DNA from: Benincasa hispida
Taxonomy: Eukaryota > Streptophyta > Magnoliopsida > Cucurbitales > Cucurbitaceae
Assembly: GCF_009727055.1 (NCBI RefSeq)
Contig: NC_052359.1
Coordinates: forward strand, 57,953,094 to 58,017,093
DNA: 64,000 nt
Direction of reading: 5' to 3'
Each line of letters opens with the position of its first letter. Position 1 is the stretch's first letter. Below the pieces are notes generated by a model, which saw nothing but the letters and a program-made list of their open reading frames with translations, was not told where the DNA came from and did no database searches. Shown in pieces: positions 1 through 11,761 of this stretch. The translations under genes were made by a program, and so were the position numbers.

Positions 1-2120
1 AAAGGCTTGCTTGAGACCGTAGATAGATTTCTTTAATTTGCACACCATAGACTTTGAATTATCAGACACAGTTTTCTGGTTGCACCATATAAATCGTCTC
101 TTCAATGTTCCCATTAGAAACGCAGTTTTTACATCCATCTGGTGTAGCTCTAAATCAAAGTGAGCTACCAATGCCATGATTACCCTAGAAGAGTCTTTCG
201 ATGAAACCGAAGAGAAAGTCTCTTTGTAATCAATGCCTTCCTGTAGAGTAAAACCTTTTGCAACAAGACGAGCCTTATATCTTTTGATATTGCCATGTGA
301 ATCTCTTTTGGTTTTAAATATCCATTTACAACCTATGAGTTTCATTCCTGATGGCAGTTCGACAAGTTCCCAAACGTCATTGTCTTTCATGGATTTTATT
401 TCCTCTTCCATAGCACTTATCCACTTTTGAGAGTTAGATCTTTGTAAAGCTTGTTGGAAGTTGATTGGATCATCTTCCATTACGCCCACATCATCGTGAT
501 GTTCTTGAAGAAACATAATATAATCATCTGGAATTGCACTTCTTCTCTCTCTAGTAGATCTTCTCAGTGACACTTCTTGAGGTTGTTGAGTTTGAACTTC
601 AGGTTCAACAACGGGGACTTCAATGTTGTCTTATTCTATAATTGGTTCAATAATGAAGTCAGAAAATGGAGCCTGAACATCATTTATAATCACATGAGGA
701 AAAGAAACCAATTCCTCTTCAAAGACAACTTTCTTTATGTTATCTTCCCCCCAAACTCAACATCCTCAAGGAATCTAGCATTTCCCGTCTCAAACAATGA
801 TCTAGAAGTGAGATCATAAAACTTAAAACCTCGAGAGTGCCCAGAATACCCAACAAAATAGCAGCTAATAATTCTTGAGTCCAATTTTCTTTCATTAGGC
901 CTATAAGGCCTAGCCTCAGTTAGACAACTCCATATGTGAAGATGCCTAATACTAGGTTTCTTTTCTGTCCACAACTCATAAAGGGTTTTAACTATTGCTT
1001 TACTAGGTACTCTATTAAGGATATATGTTGCAGTCTTTAGTGCCTCACCCCAAAGAGATTATGGTAGAGAAAAATGACTAATCATACTTCTTACCATATC
1101 CTTAAGTGTTCTATTTCACCTTTCCGCTACACCATTCATGCTGGGTTTGCCCAACATAGTGTATTGCGGGACAATTCCACATTCCTCTAGGTATTTGGCA
1201 AAGGGCCCTAAATATTGTTCACCTGATCCATCATATCTACCATAATATTCACCACCACGATCAGATTTAACAGCCTTAATTTTCTTTTCAAGTTGAAGTT
1301 CAACTTCAGCTTTTAAAGACTTGAAAACGTCTAAGGTTTGAGACTTCTCATGAATTAAATATAGGTACCCATATCTTGAATAGTCGTCTATGAAAGTAAT
1401 AAAATATTGTTGTCCATTCCAAGAGATCGTAGGGAATGGACCACAAATGTCTATATGTATTAGTTCAAAGACGTCTGAGCATCTGTTGGCACCTAATTTT
1501 CTTATGTTTGTCTATTTTTCCTTAATACATTCCACACAAACGTTGAAGTTACTTAAATCAAGGGAATCAAGAATTCCATCTGATACAAGTCTCTGAATTC
1601 TCTGTTTAGAGATGTGACCTAAATGCTTGTGCCATAATATAGCGAAATTCTCATTTAATTTACACTTTGTATCACATGAATTAGATAACAGGATCTTGTT
1701 AAATGAAGCGAAAGAATCAAGCATATATAGATTATCAATTAAAGAACCGATACCAATAAGCTTAGAATCTTGAAAAATACTAACTTTATTATTTCCAAAA
1801 TAACAAGAAAAATCAAATTTGTCCAAACTAGAAATAGAAACTAAATTCCGTCTAAATGACGGTACAACAAAAAGTCTCATTCAGATCCAAATAACAACCA
1901 GTTTTTAAAAGTAATCTAAAATTTCCAATAGCTTCAACTGGAACTGCTTTGCCATCATCCACATAGATGAATCTTTCAGCATCACTTGGCGGCCGGCTCC
2001 ACAGGAAACCCTACATTGATATACTTATGTGAGTAGTAGCACCAGAATCTATCCACCAAGTATCTGTAGGTACAGAAGCTAAATTAACTTCAGAACAAAC
2101 CAAAGTAAGAAGTTTACCTT
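1..2120 (-). pseudogene. copia pol fragment: protease, integrase, RT start
   Basis: The protease begins near 2060 with an aspartic active-site motif (IDSGATTH). At 1512-1880 is the GAG-pre-integrase segment, with LWHKHLGH followed by a C-x2-C pair (NVCVECIKEK). The integrase core lies at about 1150-1500 and includes FIDDYSRYGYLYL and SDRGGEYYGRYDG, which hold two of the catalytic acidic residues; NGVAER follows near 1130. The integrase C-terminal part (IRHLHIWSCL) is at 735-974. RT starts at the left end, where AFLMGTL-like and YGLKQ-like motifs are readable at 1-150, but the active YVDD block is outside the window. Stops and shifts between these blocks make it a pseudogene. Confidence 0.88.
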
Positions 2121-2840
2121 TCTTTACACGCTATTGGCGTATTTGGGACAATCTTTCTTGAAGTGGCCTTTCTTTTTGCAAAAAAAACAAGGATTTTCAG
2201 TAGCTTGTTTCTTGTTTTTATTATGCTAAGATGTCCCTTCTGCAGCATCCACAATTCTTCTTTTCTTCTTATCACAAGAGCCTATTGCCAAATGAGCACT
2301 TTCGATCCTTTCTCTCTTAATCATATCTTCTTCTTGCACACATTGTGAGATAAACTCACTAATACTCCATTTATTCTTCTGAGTATTATAGCTTATCTTA
2401 AACTGAGTGAATTGTGCAGGAAGAGAGATAAGTATCAGATGCACGAGTAAATTTTCATTTATCTCGATATCAAGTGCCTTTAATTAACCTGCTAGATTGG
2501 ACATTTCCATAATGTACTCCCTTATGTTTCCATTGCCCTTATACCTCATAGAAGTTAAAGAAGTCAAAAGACTTCTTGCTTCCCCTTTCTCATTTTTAGC
2601 AAAATATTTCTCAATTTAAGAAAGGAACTTATTGGCATCATCAGACACATGCGATTTAACCGTTCCCACTTCTCTCATTAGCCGTATTTGGTTGTTCCTC
2701 AGTAGAAATAGGTTTATCGATCCTTAATGCAAGGTCCAAAGCCATACACCCAAGAAGTATCTCTAATCTTTCTTTCCAAATCTTGAAGTTTGATCCAGTC
2801 AACTTAGGGATTGAACTTAGATTTCCAGATATTTAAGTAA
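2105..2840 (-). pseudogene. copia gag fragment with CCHC knuckle
   Basis: The N-terminal gag segment near 2740-2830 reads SSIPKLTGSNFKIWKERLEI, typical of the copia gag capsid start. The frame is then lost and recovered at 2226-2444 (SEFISQCVQEEDMIKRERIE). A zinc knuckle follows at about 2130-2195 (CFFCKKKGHFKKDCPKY), which has the full C-x2-C-x4-H-x4-C spacing. Gag and pol would have been one polyprotein in the parent element. Multiple stops between the blocks show that it is dead. Confidence 0.85.
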
Positions 2841-3860
2841 GACCAACTAAAACAATAAACAACAAAACATATGCTCACAATTAAAACATAACAAAATAAT
2901 TTCACATATGTAGTGGGCCCCTTTAACAAGATACCTAGCACAACATTGATGTCCAACCTTTGGGCAAAAAACACCAACTGTAAGTGATACTCTCAACATA
3001 GTAATCAAAGTACTGACAATTAACTCTGTCAAAAAAAGAGCCTTTCTTTGGACCGACTATTTTTCACATGAACAATCCTTATAATTACAACATACTCATT
3101 ACCACATGCATATCCACAATTTGGCCAAATAATTATCTTCCTTTGGGCCGATAATTATTTGCATAAATTCATGAATATGCACATCTTATATTTTAGAATT
3201 AAATTAATCTAGATAACAGAGGATACTTTGGAAACATATTATTTTGACCAACTCAATCTAAAATATAAGACACAATAATATAATAATATTATTGTACAAA
3301 AAAAAAAAAAAAGGAAGAACACCAAATAGTCTTTACCAATTTCACTTAATAATTGCATACACATAATACAATTAAGCAACAAAACATGTGAATATCGCTA
3401 AATATCATCAATCAAATTTAAATTTAAATCAACACCAAAATATCAATCAAATTTAAATTTAAATTTACCATATTATCAATCATATTTAAATTTAAACCAT
3501 AGCATGATCAATTAATCTTGAATCTACAACATGATTATTCAAATCTTGACTTAAATCACTAGTAAAACTTTAGATTCAAATTCACAAACCTTATTAATTT
3601 AAAAGCTAGATTTAAATTCATTCAATTATCAATAATCAAGATCAAGAACCACCGACAAGATCAAACAAGACCATATAAGAATCGCTGGAAAAATCAAACG
3701 GATTGATTAATAAACTAAGAACATCAATGAAAATTCCTCCCAAAGTAGCCTTTTCTATTATAAACATGATTTTTTTTTAATTCTTTAAACTTCTTTACCC
3801 AAAATTGAATCAAGATCCATGACAAACAAATATGAATCGAAAATTCAACATGAAATTCAT
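2841..3860 (-). other. untranslated leader of the copia element
   Basis: This lies between the gag start and the primer binding site. It is A+T-rich with no long reading frame. It contains a poly-A run near 3299-3312 and a short cluster of TTTAAATTTAAAT repeats at about 3417-3500. Small open frames here (for example 2847-3032 minus and 3724-3930 minus) show no recognisable domain. Confidence 0.6.
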
Positions 3861-3874
3861 GCTCTGATACTACT
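3861..3874 (-). other. primer binding site (tRNA-iMet type)
   Basis: The minus strand reads AGTAGTATCAGAGC immediately internal to the LTR. TATCAGAGC is the usual copia primer binding core, complementary to the 3' end of initiator tRNA-Met. Confidence 0.8.
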
Positions 3875-4330
3875 TGTTTGCATAAATACTTTATATCTAT
3901 ATTGAATAGATAAACCCTAGAATCATTCATGTCAAATTATCAAGAATATATAGATACCGGATTCCATTGAAAGAGTAGTGATGACTCTAAAGTGGCGGCT
4001 ATTATCTTCCTCAACCAAAGCTCTAAATTCCCGGGATCTCTCTTTAGATGGGATTCAAGAAAGACTGAGTGCTTATTGCTTTGGTATATCGGGGACCATA
4101 GCCCTAAAGTCTCTTTATATACTAGTTCAATTAGGATTCCCATTAAACCCTAATTAACTAAGAATGGGCTTTTACCCATTAAGTTCATACTCAATTAGGA
4201 ATCTAGGGCCTTAATTAATTAGGTCACATAATAGGGCCCAATCTAATAAAATAACCTTGTGACAAATTATTAATCTACATACATAGCCCATACTTTAATT
4301 AAACATATTATTATTTAAATATGTCTAACA
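3875..4330 (-). repeat. 5' LTR of the copia element (456 bp)
   Basis: On the plus strand it begins TGTTTGCATAAATAC and ends ATGTCTAACA, giving TG...CA ends in either orientation. Its inner edge touches the primer binding site, which fixes it as the 5' LTR of a minus-strand element. Confidence 0.82.
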
Positions 4331-5439
4331 CAGATCTCATTGGAATCCAAAGTATAATAGACTAAGTGCAATAATAAGATCAAAGCATTATGTTCTTGTC
4401 ATCTTCATAAGAATAGAATAACAATTCAGCAACATAACTTCGAATAAATGGAAGTATGCTTTATTCAGATGAATCCATTCAGACCTTTTCCATCTTTCGC
4501 TGGTATAGCCACCATCTTCATCTTTCTCTGGATGCATATCAAAAATTGGTTTACGGTTTTGCGATGCACTCGTGTCTACCATCATCATGAGACTTGTTCT
4601 ATATTCGCGCTTTCAGGTGTGAACAAATCCAAGATTGGAAGGCAAACTCCTCCAGATATTGTTGATTTGGACCCTTCTACTGATTATTCCTATATGTCCA
4701 ACATGAGCAATCACATTCCTTATATTGTAGTTGCATAGCATCTAAGCCAATAACTTCACAATCACATTATTACAATAATCAAAAGATGCAAACCTCATGA
4801 AAGATTCAAAAGCAGTAACAAAGAACAGATGCAGAAAAAATAAATCCTCGCATCATAAACAATTCAACATTCAAAACTTCGATTTCTCTTGCAGGTTCTT
4901 GATATCAAAATGATACCAAGATCTAAAGAGAGGGGCAAAAACCAAAAAGAAAAAACAAACAAACAAAATATAACAAAAAGCCAAAATAAGACTTCCACTC
5001 TGATGATCTCCAATCGAATGCTAAGGTAAACCTTTCAACTCGATATGATCGACCCAAGTACGACCTCCCCAAAACTAAGTCTAAGCTCAATATTAAAGAA
5101 ATGGGTCGGTCAAACTGGCATCTGGTTCCAAAGGAAGTGGAGCGACATTTTCATGAGGAAAAAGAACCCGCGAACGTCGGATCTACATGGTCGGATCTGC
5201 ACGCGAACACCGGATCTGCACACAAACGACACAACGACAACCCATGAATGCCAGATCTACACGCGAACAACATGACGACAACCCACGAACGTTGGATCTG
5301 CATGCGAATGATACGACGACAACCAACAAACACCAGAGATGATTGGTACGCTCAAGGGAAAAAGAGGGTTTGTAAGAGAGAAGTGAGAAAGGAGAGAGAA
5401 GAAATATTGTGAAATGAAAGAGAGATTTTTTACTAAAGT
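4331..5439. other. internal part of a CACTA-type element or unassigned DNA
   Basis: There are a few open stretches here: 4448-4738 plus (96 codons) and 4388-4588 minus (66 codons, with FDMHPEKDEDGGYTSERWK). I recognise no domain in either. At about 5160-5340 there are imperfect tandem copies of a 30-45 bp unit built around GGATCTGCAnnCGAA and CGACAACCnACGAA. It may be captured gene sequence or transposase remnant inside the CACTA element whose end lies at 5607. Confidence 0.35.
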
Positions 5440-5607
5440 TAAATAAATAAATGGGGATCTTTAATGTTGGTTTTAAATCAACATTGTAGCCTATCTTCAA
5501 TGTCGGTTTAAAACCGACATTAAAGATTTACTTTTTTTTTTTTAACCGACATTATACATTCGGTTTCACTTTGTCCAACCTACATTAAACCCCAAAATTA
5601 TTGTAGT
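5440..5607 (-). mobile_element. terminus of a CACTA (En/Spm-like) DNA transposon
   Basis: The outer end, read on the minus strand from 5607, is CACTACAATAATTTTGGGG. Just inside are subterminal inverted-repeat motifs, including a palindrome at about 5498-5526 (AATGTCGG...CCGACATT) and a diverged copy at about 5463-5490. CACTA ends and repeated short palindromic subterminal motifs are hallmarks of this superfamily. The other end was not found; it may be beyond the copia insertion to the left. Confidence 0.7.
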
Positions 5608-7049
5608 GAGTCAATCAGTATTATATTTCAACATTTATGTATCAATAGTAATACTTTTTTTTTTTTCAAATTAATTGGTTGGAAACTATTTTCTTCAAAT
5701 TAATTGGGAAGAGGAAAAGTAACAAAACGGGAATAAAACAAAAATTTTGGGAAATTCGGCGGTGAAAAGCATGATCATCAAGTGGAGGCCATTTTAAGAC
5801 ATTTTATTTAAATAATCGTGGGTTGGACTTGAATTTTGCCATTTTTGTAAATATAAAAAGTATGGGCTATAGACTTAATTATCCTAACCTGATTACCATT
5901 TTTGCAAGCATCCCTTTGTATTAACTATACTTTTTAAACTAAAAAAATAATTGTTGAATAAAATATAAATTTTAATTTTGTATATCTAATTATACCCTAA
6001 CTTTAAATTTTGTATCTTGTGGATAAGTAAATTGCTTAAAAAAAAAAAACGAATAGATTAAGTACTACTAGACACAAACTATAAATTTAGAGATATGTTA
6101 AACATAGAGTAATAAGAATTCAAAGTTTTATTAGATACTTTTTAATATCTATAAACCTATGAGACGCATTTAAAATCTCAATAATTTATATAGACATTAA
6201 ATCTCGTGAACTAAATTTATAATTTAATCTTATATATAATTGTATTCCATTAGACATGGTATTTTGGATCTATTATTGAGTTAAGACATAGCTCTTGACC
6301 AAGAGGTTAAATGTTTAGGTGTCTAAATATTTATTGAACTCTTAAAAAAATAATCAAAGATGGTTTTGTTAGTGTATAGTTTTACAATTTTTTTAAGGAG
6401 TTGTGTGATATATTTATGTTTTTTTATTTTCAACGCATTTGTCCCTTGATTACATCTCATCAATTATTATTGATGGAAACTTTTTGACAATTAAAAATAT
6501 AAAATTGTTATAATATGAAGATCATAAATTAAATCATAACAAACTATATAGAAACTAAATCCTAACGTATAAAATTCGAAGAGGTGATCTATTTTTACTT
6601 GGCCTGAGCAGGAGATGCATGTGCTTTGGGCATTAATTAAGTATTTTCGTTAATTAGAAGATATTGGAAACTCTCTTCCAACTCAATAAAATAAAATAAA
6701 CAAATAAATAGATTGAGAATATGGAAAAATAGTAAAATGAACATAAATAGATCTTAAACAAAATGCTAAGATGCTTGGTTTTCATAGCTAAAGCGATAGC
6801 AACTCATGAACGAAGTGCTCGACAATTGAAAACAGTTTTAGGATGAACAGGATTAAGTAAAAAGAGCTTATTTATTTGTCGATGAAAAGCCAAAAGTTGA
6901 AAGTGAGAGAATAGAAAAGGGCACATGAAGAATATCAAAGAAAGAACTCTAATAACCTACGAAATCACTCTGGTATTGAACTAGTTGAAGACGAGCAAGT
7001 GATGCGAGCAAAATGTATACATCATTATTTTTTAAATCAAAATTACACG

Positions 7050-7089
<40 letters not shown>

Positions 7090-7254
7090 GAAAATTTAGC
7101 TCTAAAATGATATTTTATTGAGAATGTAAATCGGGAATGGTCCAAACGATAATAAATCTGCAAGAATGGAAGATGTGAACAATGAATTCTAGCTTGGCAA
7201 AAACGAAAAGTCATAATCAAAACAGAATTGCCAGTTTGAGCATAAATCAAATCA
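5608..7254. other. AT-rich intergenic DNA, no gene seen
   Basis: There is no credible coding sequence. A pure poly-A run of about 37 bases lies at 7050-7087. From about 7130 to 7254 the sequence matches the 3' flank of the second UGT copy (about 39490-39618), so this part is the 3' untranslated and downstream region of the UGT gene. Confidence 0.6.
7114..7119 (-). terminator. possible poly(A) signal of the UGT gene
   Basis: AATAAA on the minus strand lies about 136 bp beyond the stop codon of the UGT gene. Position and sequence suit a plant near-upstream element, but such hexamers are frequent in AT-rich DNA. Confidence 0.35.
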
Positions 7255-8718
7255 TCAACATCTTCCATTCTCGGAGCTTACGCGAGCAATAATATCTTCA
7301 ATCACCAGCGTAATATTCCGATGAGACGAGCCCCCTTCTTCAACAGCTCTCTTCGCCATTTCCGCAAGCTTCTTGCTTCTCTCTCTCATCTCTTCTCTCT
7401 CATCTCCTTCCAACACCATTTCTATGGCTTCTCTCACTTCTTCTCTCTTCACCAACACCTTTTTCTCATCCTCCTCTCCCCAATGAACAAGTGTCTCCTT
7501 CCCCACACTCACACCCACCTTCAAAACATCTACCATTAGCTTATGATTGAACACTTGATCCCCAAAAAGCGGCCAAGTAATCATTGGCACCCCCGCAGAA
7601 ATTCCTTCCATGCTCGAATTCCAGCCGCAATGCGTCAAAAAACACCCAATTGCAGAGTGGGTTAGTATCAGAACTTGCGGAGCCCATCCACGAATCACCA
7701 AGCCTCTGCCCTTGGTTTTCCCTTCCAAATCGTACTCCTCTAACCATTTCAGTAGCTCTTTGGTGAGATTTGCTTTTCTTATCGACCAAATGAATGGTTT
7801 GTTCGATGCCTCCAATCCCAATCCCAGCTCTATGAGTTGGACTGTTCCCAAATTACAGAGACTTCCTAAAGAAACGTAGACCACGGAAAATGGTTGCTGC
7901 CCATCAAGCCATTTGATGCATTCGTGTTGATTGATTGAGGATTTGTTACCTCTTTCGGCTAAATCGTGTTTGTCATCGTTGCAAAGCGAAACAGGGCCGA
8001 CACTCCACACTTTTTCCGGCGATTTTTCTCTGGTTTTTCTATACTCTGTTATATACTTATGTTCCACCTCCTCAAATGTGTTGAAAACGACGCCGTATGA
8101 TTGTACATCGGCCTGGAGCATTTCAAATGTAAATTTTGTCAAGTCTTCATCGGTGGCTTTGGGTAACTCTGATTTGCGAAACTCGACAGAATCAGGTAAG
8201 TCAGAGAAAATTACAGGGTCAGAGGCAGAGTTGGTAAGAGCAGGGTTGGTTATTAAACACTGCAAACAGAGGAGAAAGAAGCAGCTGAAAGTATAGTAAA
8301 CGAGCCTGGGGATTTGAAATTTCTGAGAAAGCTGGAAAGTCCAAGGAAGATTCATATCGGAGATTATGCAGGTGGGGCGAGGTTTGAGTTGGTGGAAGAG
8401 ATTTTCCGAAGGTTGGTAAAGGAGAAATGTGGCTCTGAAGAATTTTGAAGCGGAACCCAATGAAGGTAGCAAGTCGAAATTATCACACCCTTCCGGGAGA
8501 CCGCCTTCTTTCCATGGGAACTCAAGTTGGAGCATACGGATCTGTAAGCCGGAATCAATGGCGCGAGCAAGAACAGAGTGCTTACGAGCAGCATTACTGG
8601 GCGTGACGACGATGGTGACAATAGCGCCACGGTGGGCTAGAAGCTTGGCGAGGTCAATCATGGGGATGACATGGCCTTGTGCCATGAATGGGAAGAGAAG
8701 AAAGTGTGGGGAAGCCAT
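7255..8718 (-). CDS. UDP-glycosyltransferase, UGT73 (73C-like) type, intact
   Basis: This is a family 1 glycosyltransferase of 487 residues. Such enzymes move a sugar from a UDP-sugar to small acceptors such as flavonoids, terpenoids or hormones in the cytosol. The N-terminal half has the catalytic histidine at residue 16 ([10 protein letters not shown]) and its partner aspartate at about 121 ([10 protein letters not shown]). The C-terminal half carries a complete 44-residue PSPG box at residues 345-388, with WAPQ, HCGWNS and a final GDQ; the closing Gln usually goes with UDP-glucose. The frame is open 34 codons further upstream, but I place the start at [11 protein letters not shown] because family similarity begins there and the extra residues look like untranslated leader. 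There are no introns, as is usual for this group. The acceptor cannot be told from sequence. A broken copy lies at 39619-41074. Confidence 0.93.
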   Translation of the reverse strand: MASPHFLLFPFMAQGHVIPMIDLAKLLAHRGAIVTIVVTPSNAARKHSVLARAIDSGLQIRMLQLEFPWKEGGLPEGCDNFDLLPSLGSASKFFRATFLLYQPSENLFHQLKPRPTCIISDMNLPWTFQLSQKFQIPRLVYYTFSCFFLLCLQCLITNPALTNSASDPVIFSDLPDSVEFRKSELPKATDEDLTKFTFEMLQADVQSYGVVFNTFEEVEHKYITEYRKTREKSPEKVWSVGPVSLCNDDKHDLAERGNKSSINQHECIKWLDGQQPFSVVYVSLGSLCNLGTVQLIELGLGLEASNKPFIWSIRKANLTKELLKWLEEYDLEGKTKGRGLVIRGWAPQVLILTHSAIGCFLTHCGWNSSMEGISAGVPMITWPLFGDQVFNHKLMVDVLKVGVSVGKETLVHWGEEDEKKVLVKREEVREAIEMVLEGDEREEMRERSKKLAEMAKRAVEEGGSSHRNITLVIEDIIARVSSENGRC

Positions 8719-10440
8719 GTGCAGTGAAGGTGCTGAGGAAAGAGACGGCGGTGGCTTTTGGTTCTCTGATTTGGGTTTTGTCGAAGAAACGAAACCAACG
8801 ACTAAATAAGATTCCTCCACTCCCTCAAAAGCTCAGATGGATAATAGAATAAAACTAATCTAATATTAGTAATTAGATTAATAGATATTAAATAGGGTTG
8901 TTATCAAATATAAAAAAATAAATCAAAATATTTATAAAATATAACAAAATTTTAGAACTATTGAGAGATACTAATTATTGTTACTAATAGACTGCAATGT
9001 CTATTAATAACATTGATAGACATCGATAGAAGTCTATCAATGTCTATCATTGATAATTCTAAAATTTTGTTATATCTTGGAAATATTTTCAACCGTTTTA
9101 CCATTTGAAATAATTTTTCTATTAATAAATAGATCTTAAATTCTACCACTATAATATTAACTTAAGTTACGATTAGGTGATTAGAGTTGTTTAAAAAATA
9201 TTGCCAAAAAGAGGGTTGGTTGGAAACTAATAACAAAAATAGAGTATTATTTTTTAAAATTGAATTCCTCTACTTCAAGATATATTTTTATGCAAAATGT
9301 ACATAGTTGAATTAAAATAATATTTATACTATCAAACTCAATGTTAGTGGTTTGATTTCCCCATCTCACGTATTTAATTCAATATCTTTACAGAGACTGT
9401 TATGAATATCTTGACCCATCATCCTCACTCTATTTTTGTCGACTAATTTGACATTTTTCTTTTTATAAAAGGAACCCTTAATATTTTCCAACTATCAAAT
9501 TTTAAATACCCTCTCCATACCTCTTCTACTTTCATCCGATTATAACTATTTTTCGAAATCTTGGAAACACTCAATTTTCTCCGAAACTTTTCCATTTTTA
9601 CATTTCAAGTAATTACTTCATACATTTTCCTATCTCTGACATTTTCATCTCCGTTTTTTAGGTGTTTATTTATTTTGTAAATAATTTATTTTTTCAATTG
9701 ATCATTGAATGTATGTGATATATATAAAATAAAAAATTAAAATTATTTAGCTAAAACTGTTTAATTAAAGATTTTTTGAATGCTTTGAATGTAATTAGTT
9801 TGTGATGGATGGTAATTCTAAATCCATATTTAGATTGAAGACTTTATAATCTCTTCCATTGTTTTCAATGTAATAATCTTTTCCACCATTTTCATGTTTC
9901 ACGATCTTATTTTCACATCCATTTTAATATTTCATCAGAATTCTAATTTAATTTGAGTCCAATAAATAGTTTAAATTTAAAAAAAAAATGTTTTAAGAAA
10001 CTCCATCCCTTCAATTATTACTATTGAAACTTTCCATCGGATCTTGGAAAGCTATAAAAAAAAGGAGGCATCTTATTTTATTAGTTTATTTTGGGAAAAA
10101 ATGATTATTTTCTCGTATGGATTGTCTAATGAAATAGAATTGGTGGAGTATTCTAGATCTTTTTTGTTGTCCTTTAGGTAAATCCATGATTGATAAAGAA
10201 AAGATGAGTCTTGTTCGGCTGCCGTCTTCTGTTCTGATTTATACTAGATATCTCCATTTTATACTATCAACCATTACAATTTTTCCTTGGAAATTAATTC
10301 ACTTCTTTTCTTTTTTTGAAAAATAACTTTCATCAAGCATCAAATTAAAAACAAACATGGTCCACATTTCGAACAGAATACTCGATCAAAGATAAATAGA
10401 GTCCCAACAAGCTTCCACAATCAAAATCTCTAGAAGAAAG
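8719..10440. other. UGT 5' flank and AT-rich intergenic DNA
   Basis: No gene is supported. At about 8965-9060 is a palindromic patch built from ATTGATAGACATCGATAG and TCTATCAATG units, related to the larger array at 34.3-35.6 kb. At about 10040-10260 the sequence resembles 41500-41720 upstream of the UGT pseudogene (shared TTAGTTTATTTTGG and TGTCTAATGAA blocks), so the duplicated segment includes part of this flank. A plus-strand TATA-like stretch lies near 9465, but no gene follows it. Confidence 0.5.
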
Positions 10441-10462
10441 GATATTGAGAATTACCATCTGT

Positions 10463-10610
10463 TAAATGGGCTGAAAAATAGCTAAACGAAAATGAGGCCC
10501 AAAACAAATTGAAAACTCAGTCTGACCCGAAACAAAATTTGGTGATAGTTGGTATGTGTGATTTAGAAAAGGCCACGTTAAGTATTCCTCTTCCTCGATC
10601 AAACATACCA
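10463..10610. repeat. fragment of the C1-type copia LTR
   Basis: The segment matches 27700-27790 plus 29463-29490. Shared blocks include GAGGCCCAAAACAAATTG, TCTGACCC-AAACAAAATTTGG and TAAGTATTCCTCTTCCTCG. It shows what the C1 LTR looked like before the 27821-29462 insertion. Confidence 0.7.
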
Positions 10611-10624
10611 TCATGACGACTCAT

Positions 10625-11180
10625 TCATCTCAGCCACATTAAAGTGGACCATCATGTTGAGAACATGTTCTCGAATAGATTCCCTTTCTTACATACAAGC
10701 ATTGAAGATGAAATTAAGAGCGTCATGCTTGAGTTGTGAGGATGGTTGTTCGAACATTCTCTGCAGGGAGTCCAAGATCTCACGAGCATTGAGCATGGGC
10801 TCATGCTTCTTGGCCAAGACTTCAGAAAAGTTTGCCAAGATATATGCTCGGGCCTTTTCATTTGCCTGTATCCAACACTTATATGCCTCCCGAACGTCTT
10901 GAGCAGCATTTTGAGCTGGGACTAGGGACATTCCTCCACCAGGACAAATATCAGATCATCGATGATCAGAACTATATTGATTGTGTTTTTCCATGAGATG
11001 TAATTATCGCTAGTTATTTTGTAGACGACAAACATATTGAATGTTGCAGAAGTCATGATGTTTCAGTGAGGCAGGGTACAAGTCACCGTAGGGTGATCAG
11101 GTTCTCCTTCATTGAATGAGACCATCTCAGCCAATATACAGAACAACTCTTTGTTCCTGTAAATATCAGTCACCATTGTT
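10625..11180 (-). pseudogene. copia gag (UBN2-type) remnant
   Basis: The open stretch 10689-10931 minus reads REAYKCWIQANEKARAYILA, then EPMLNAREILDSLQRMFEQP. This is the standard copia gag capsid pattern (W-x3-NEKARxYIL, then SLQxMF). Frame breaks occur near 10680. A continuation with MMVHFNVAEMN is readable to about 10625, where it joins directly to the LTR fragment. The order (gag above LTR) does not fit one simple element, so this is a rearranged scrap. Confidence 0.75.
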
Positions 11181-11761
11181 CGGTCTAGAAATTGTTAACT
11201 AGCTTAACATTTTTTTGTAAGTGTAACCCCTCATTTTAGATTCTAGAGTTACGCTTCATTGGCAATACAACAAATAGGGCTTATGATAGCTTCTGGACAT
11301 AGCCTTTTTAATAATAGGCTATGGAATCCCAAAAAAGGCAAAAATTGTTAAAAATTAAATTTGGGGGGCGCGCTTTAAAATTTTTTAATTATCCACCTGA
11401 CGCGTAAAATCCTATCTTTCTTTTTCTCTATTTCTCGCTCTTTCCTTTCTTCGTCTCTACACAAAAAAAACCTAGATCTTTCTTCTCTTAAATCTCTACC
11501 CTTATTTCTTCCAAATCTTAACTTTTCTTTCTTCTCATAGAATCCAATCTTCACCATCGATGAGAATGTTAAAGCTGCCTTGTTGAATCTGGACTCTTGT
11601 TTCGCGTTACTTCCTTTTTAGGGTCAGGCCTCAAATCCATCCCCACTCATCTTGGTGATGGTACGATTATCCACTATTAGGCACCAACATTCAGAAAATA
11701 GACGAAACCTTGTTTCTTTTTCCTCTTAATAGCATCTGCAAGTTTTCATTTCCTCAACTCT

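Larger units (their letters stand above)
1..4330 (-). mobile_element. Ty1/copia retrotransposon, 5' two-thirds, decayed
   Basis: This is a minus-strand copia element. Reading from high to low coordinates it has a 5' LTR (3875-4330), a primer binding site, a leader of about 1 kb, gag, protease, integrase and the start of reverse transcriptase. The window's left edge cuts it inside RT. Gene order PR-IN-RT is that of copia, not gypsy. The reading frames are broken by several stops and shifts, so it is not autonomous. It abuts CACTA-type DNA at 4331 and may have inserted into that element. The TSD cannot be tested because the 3' LTR lies outside the window. Confidence 0.9.

Noticed and set aside
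3859..3874. TATCAGAGC stretches as tRNA gene fragments
   Set aside because: Here and at 27669 and 59521 they sit exactly at LTR edges, so they are primer binding sites, not tRNA genes. I saw no full tRNA.
4448..4738. 96-codon plus-strand open frame as a host gene
   Set aside because: It overlaps a 66-codon minus-strand frame in the same place, shows no domain and lies beside a transposon end. There is nothing to choose between the strands.
7321..8809. Plus-strand open frames across the UGT gene (for example 7931-8296 and 8429-8809)
   Set aside because: They are antisense shadows of a conserved coding sequence with clear family motifs on the minus strand.
8719..8820. 34-codon N-terminal extension of the UGT
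   Set aside because: Family similarity starts at MASPHF, and the extension is low-complexity ([10 protein letters not shown]) with no targeting signal expected in this cytosolic family.
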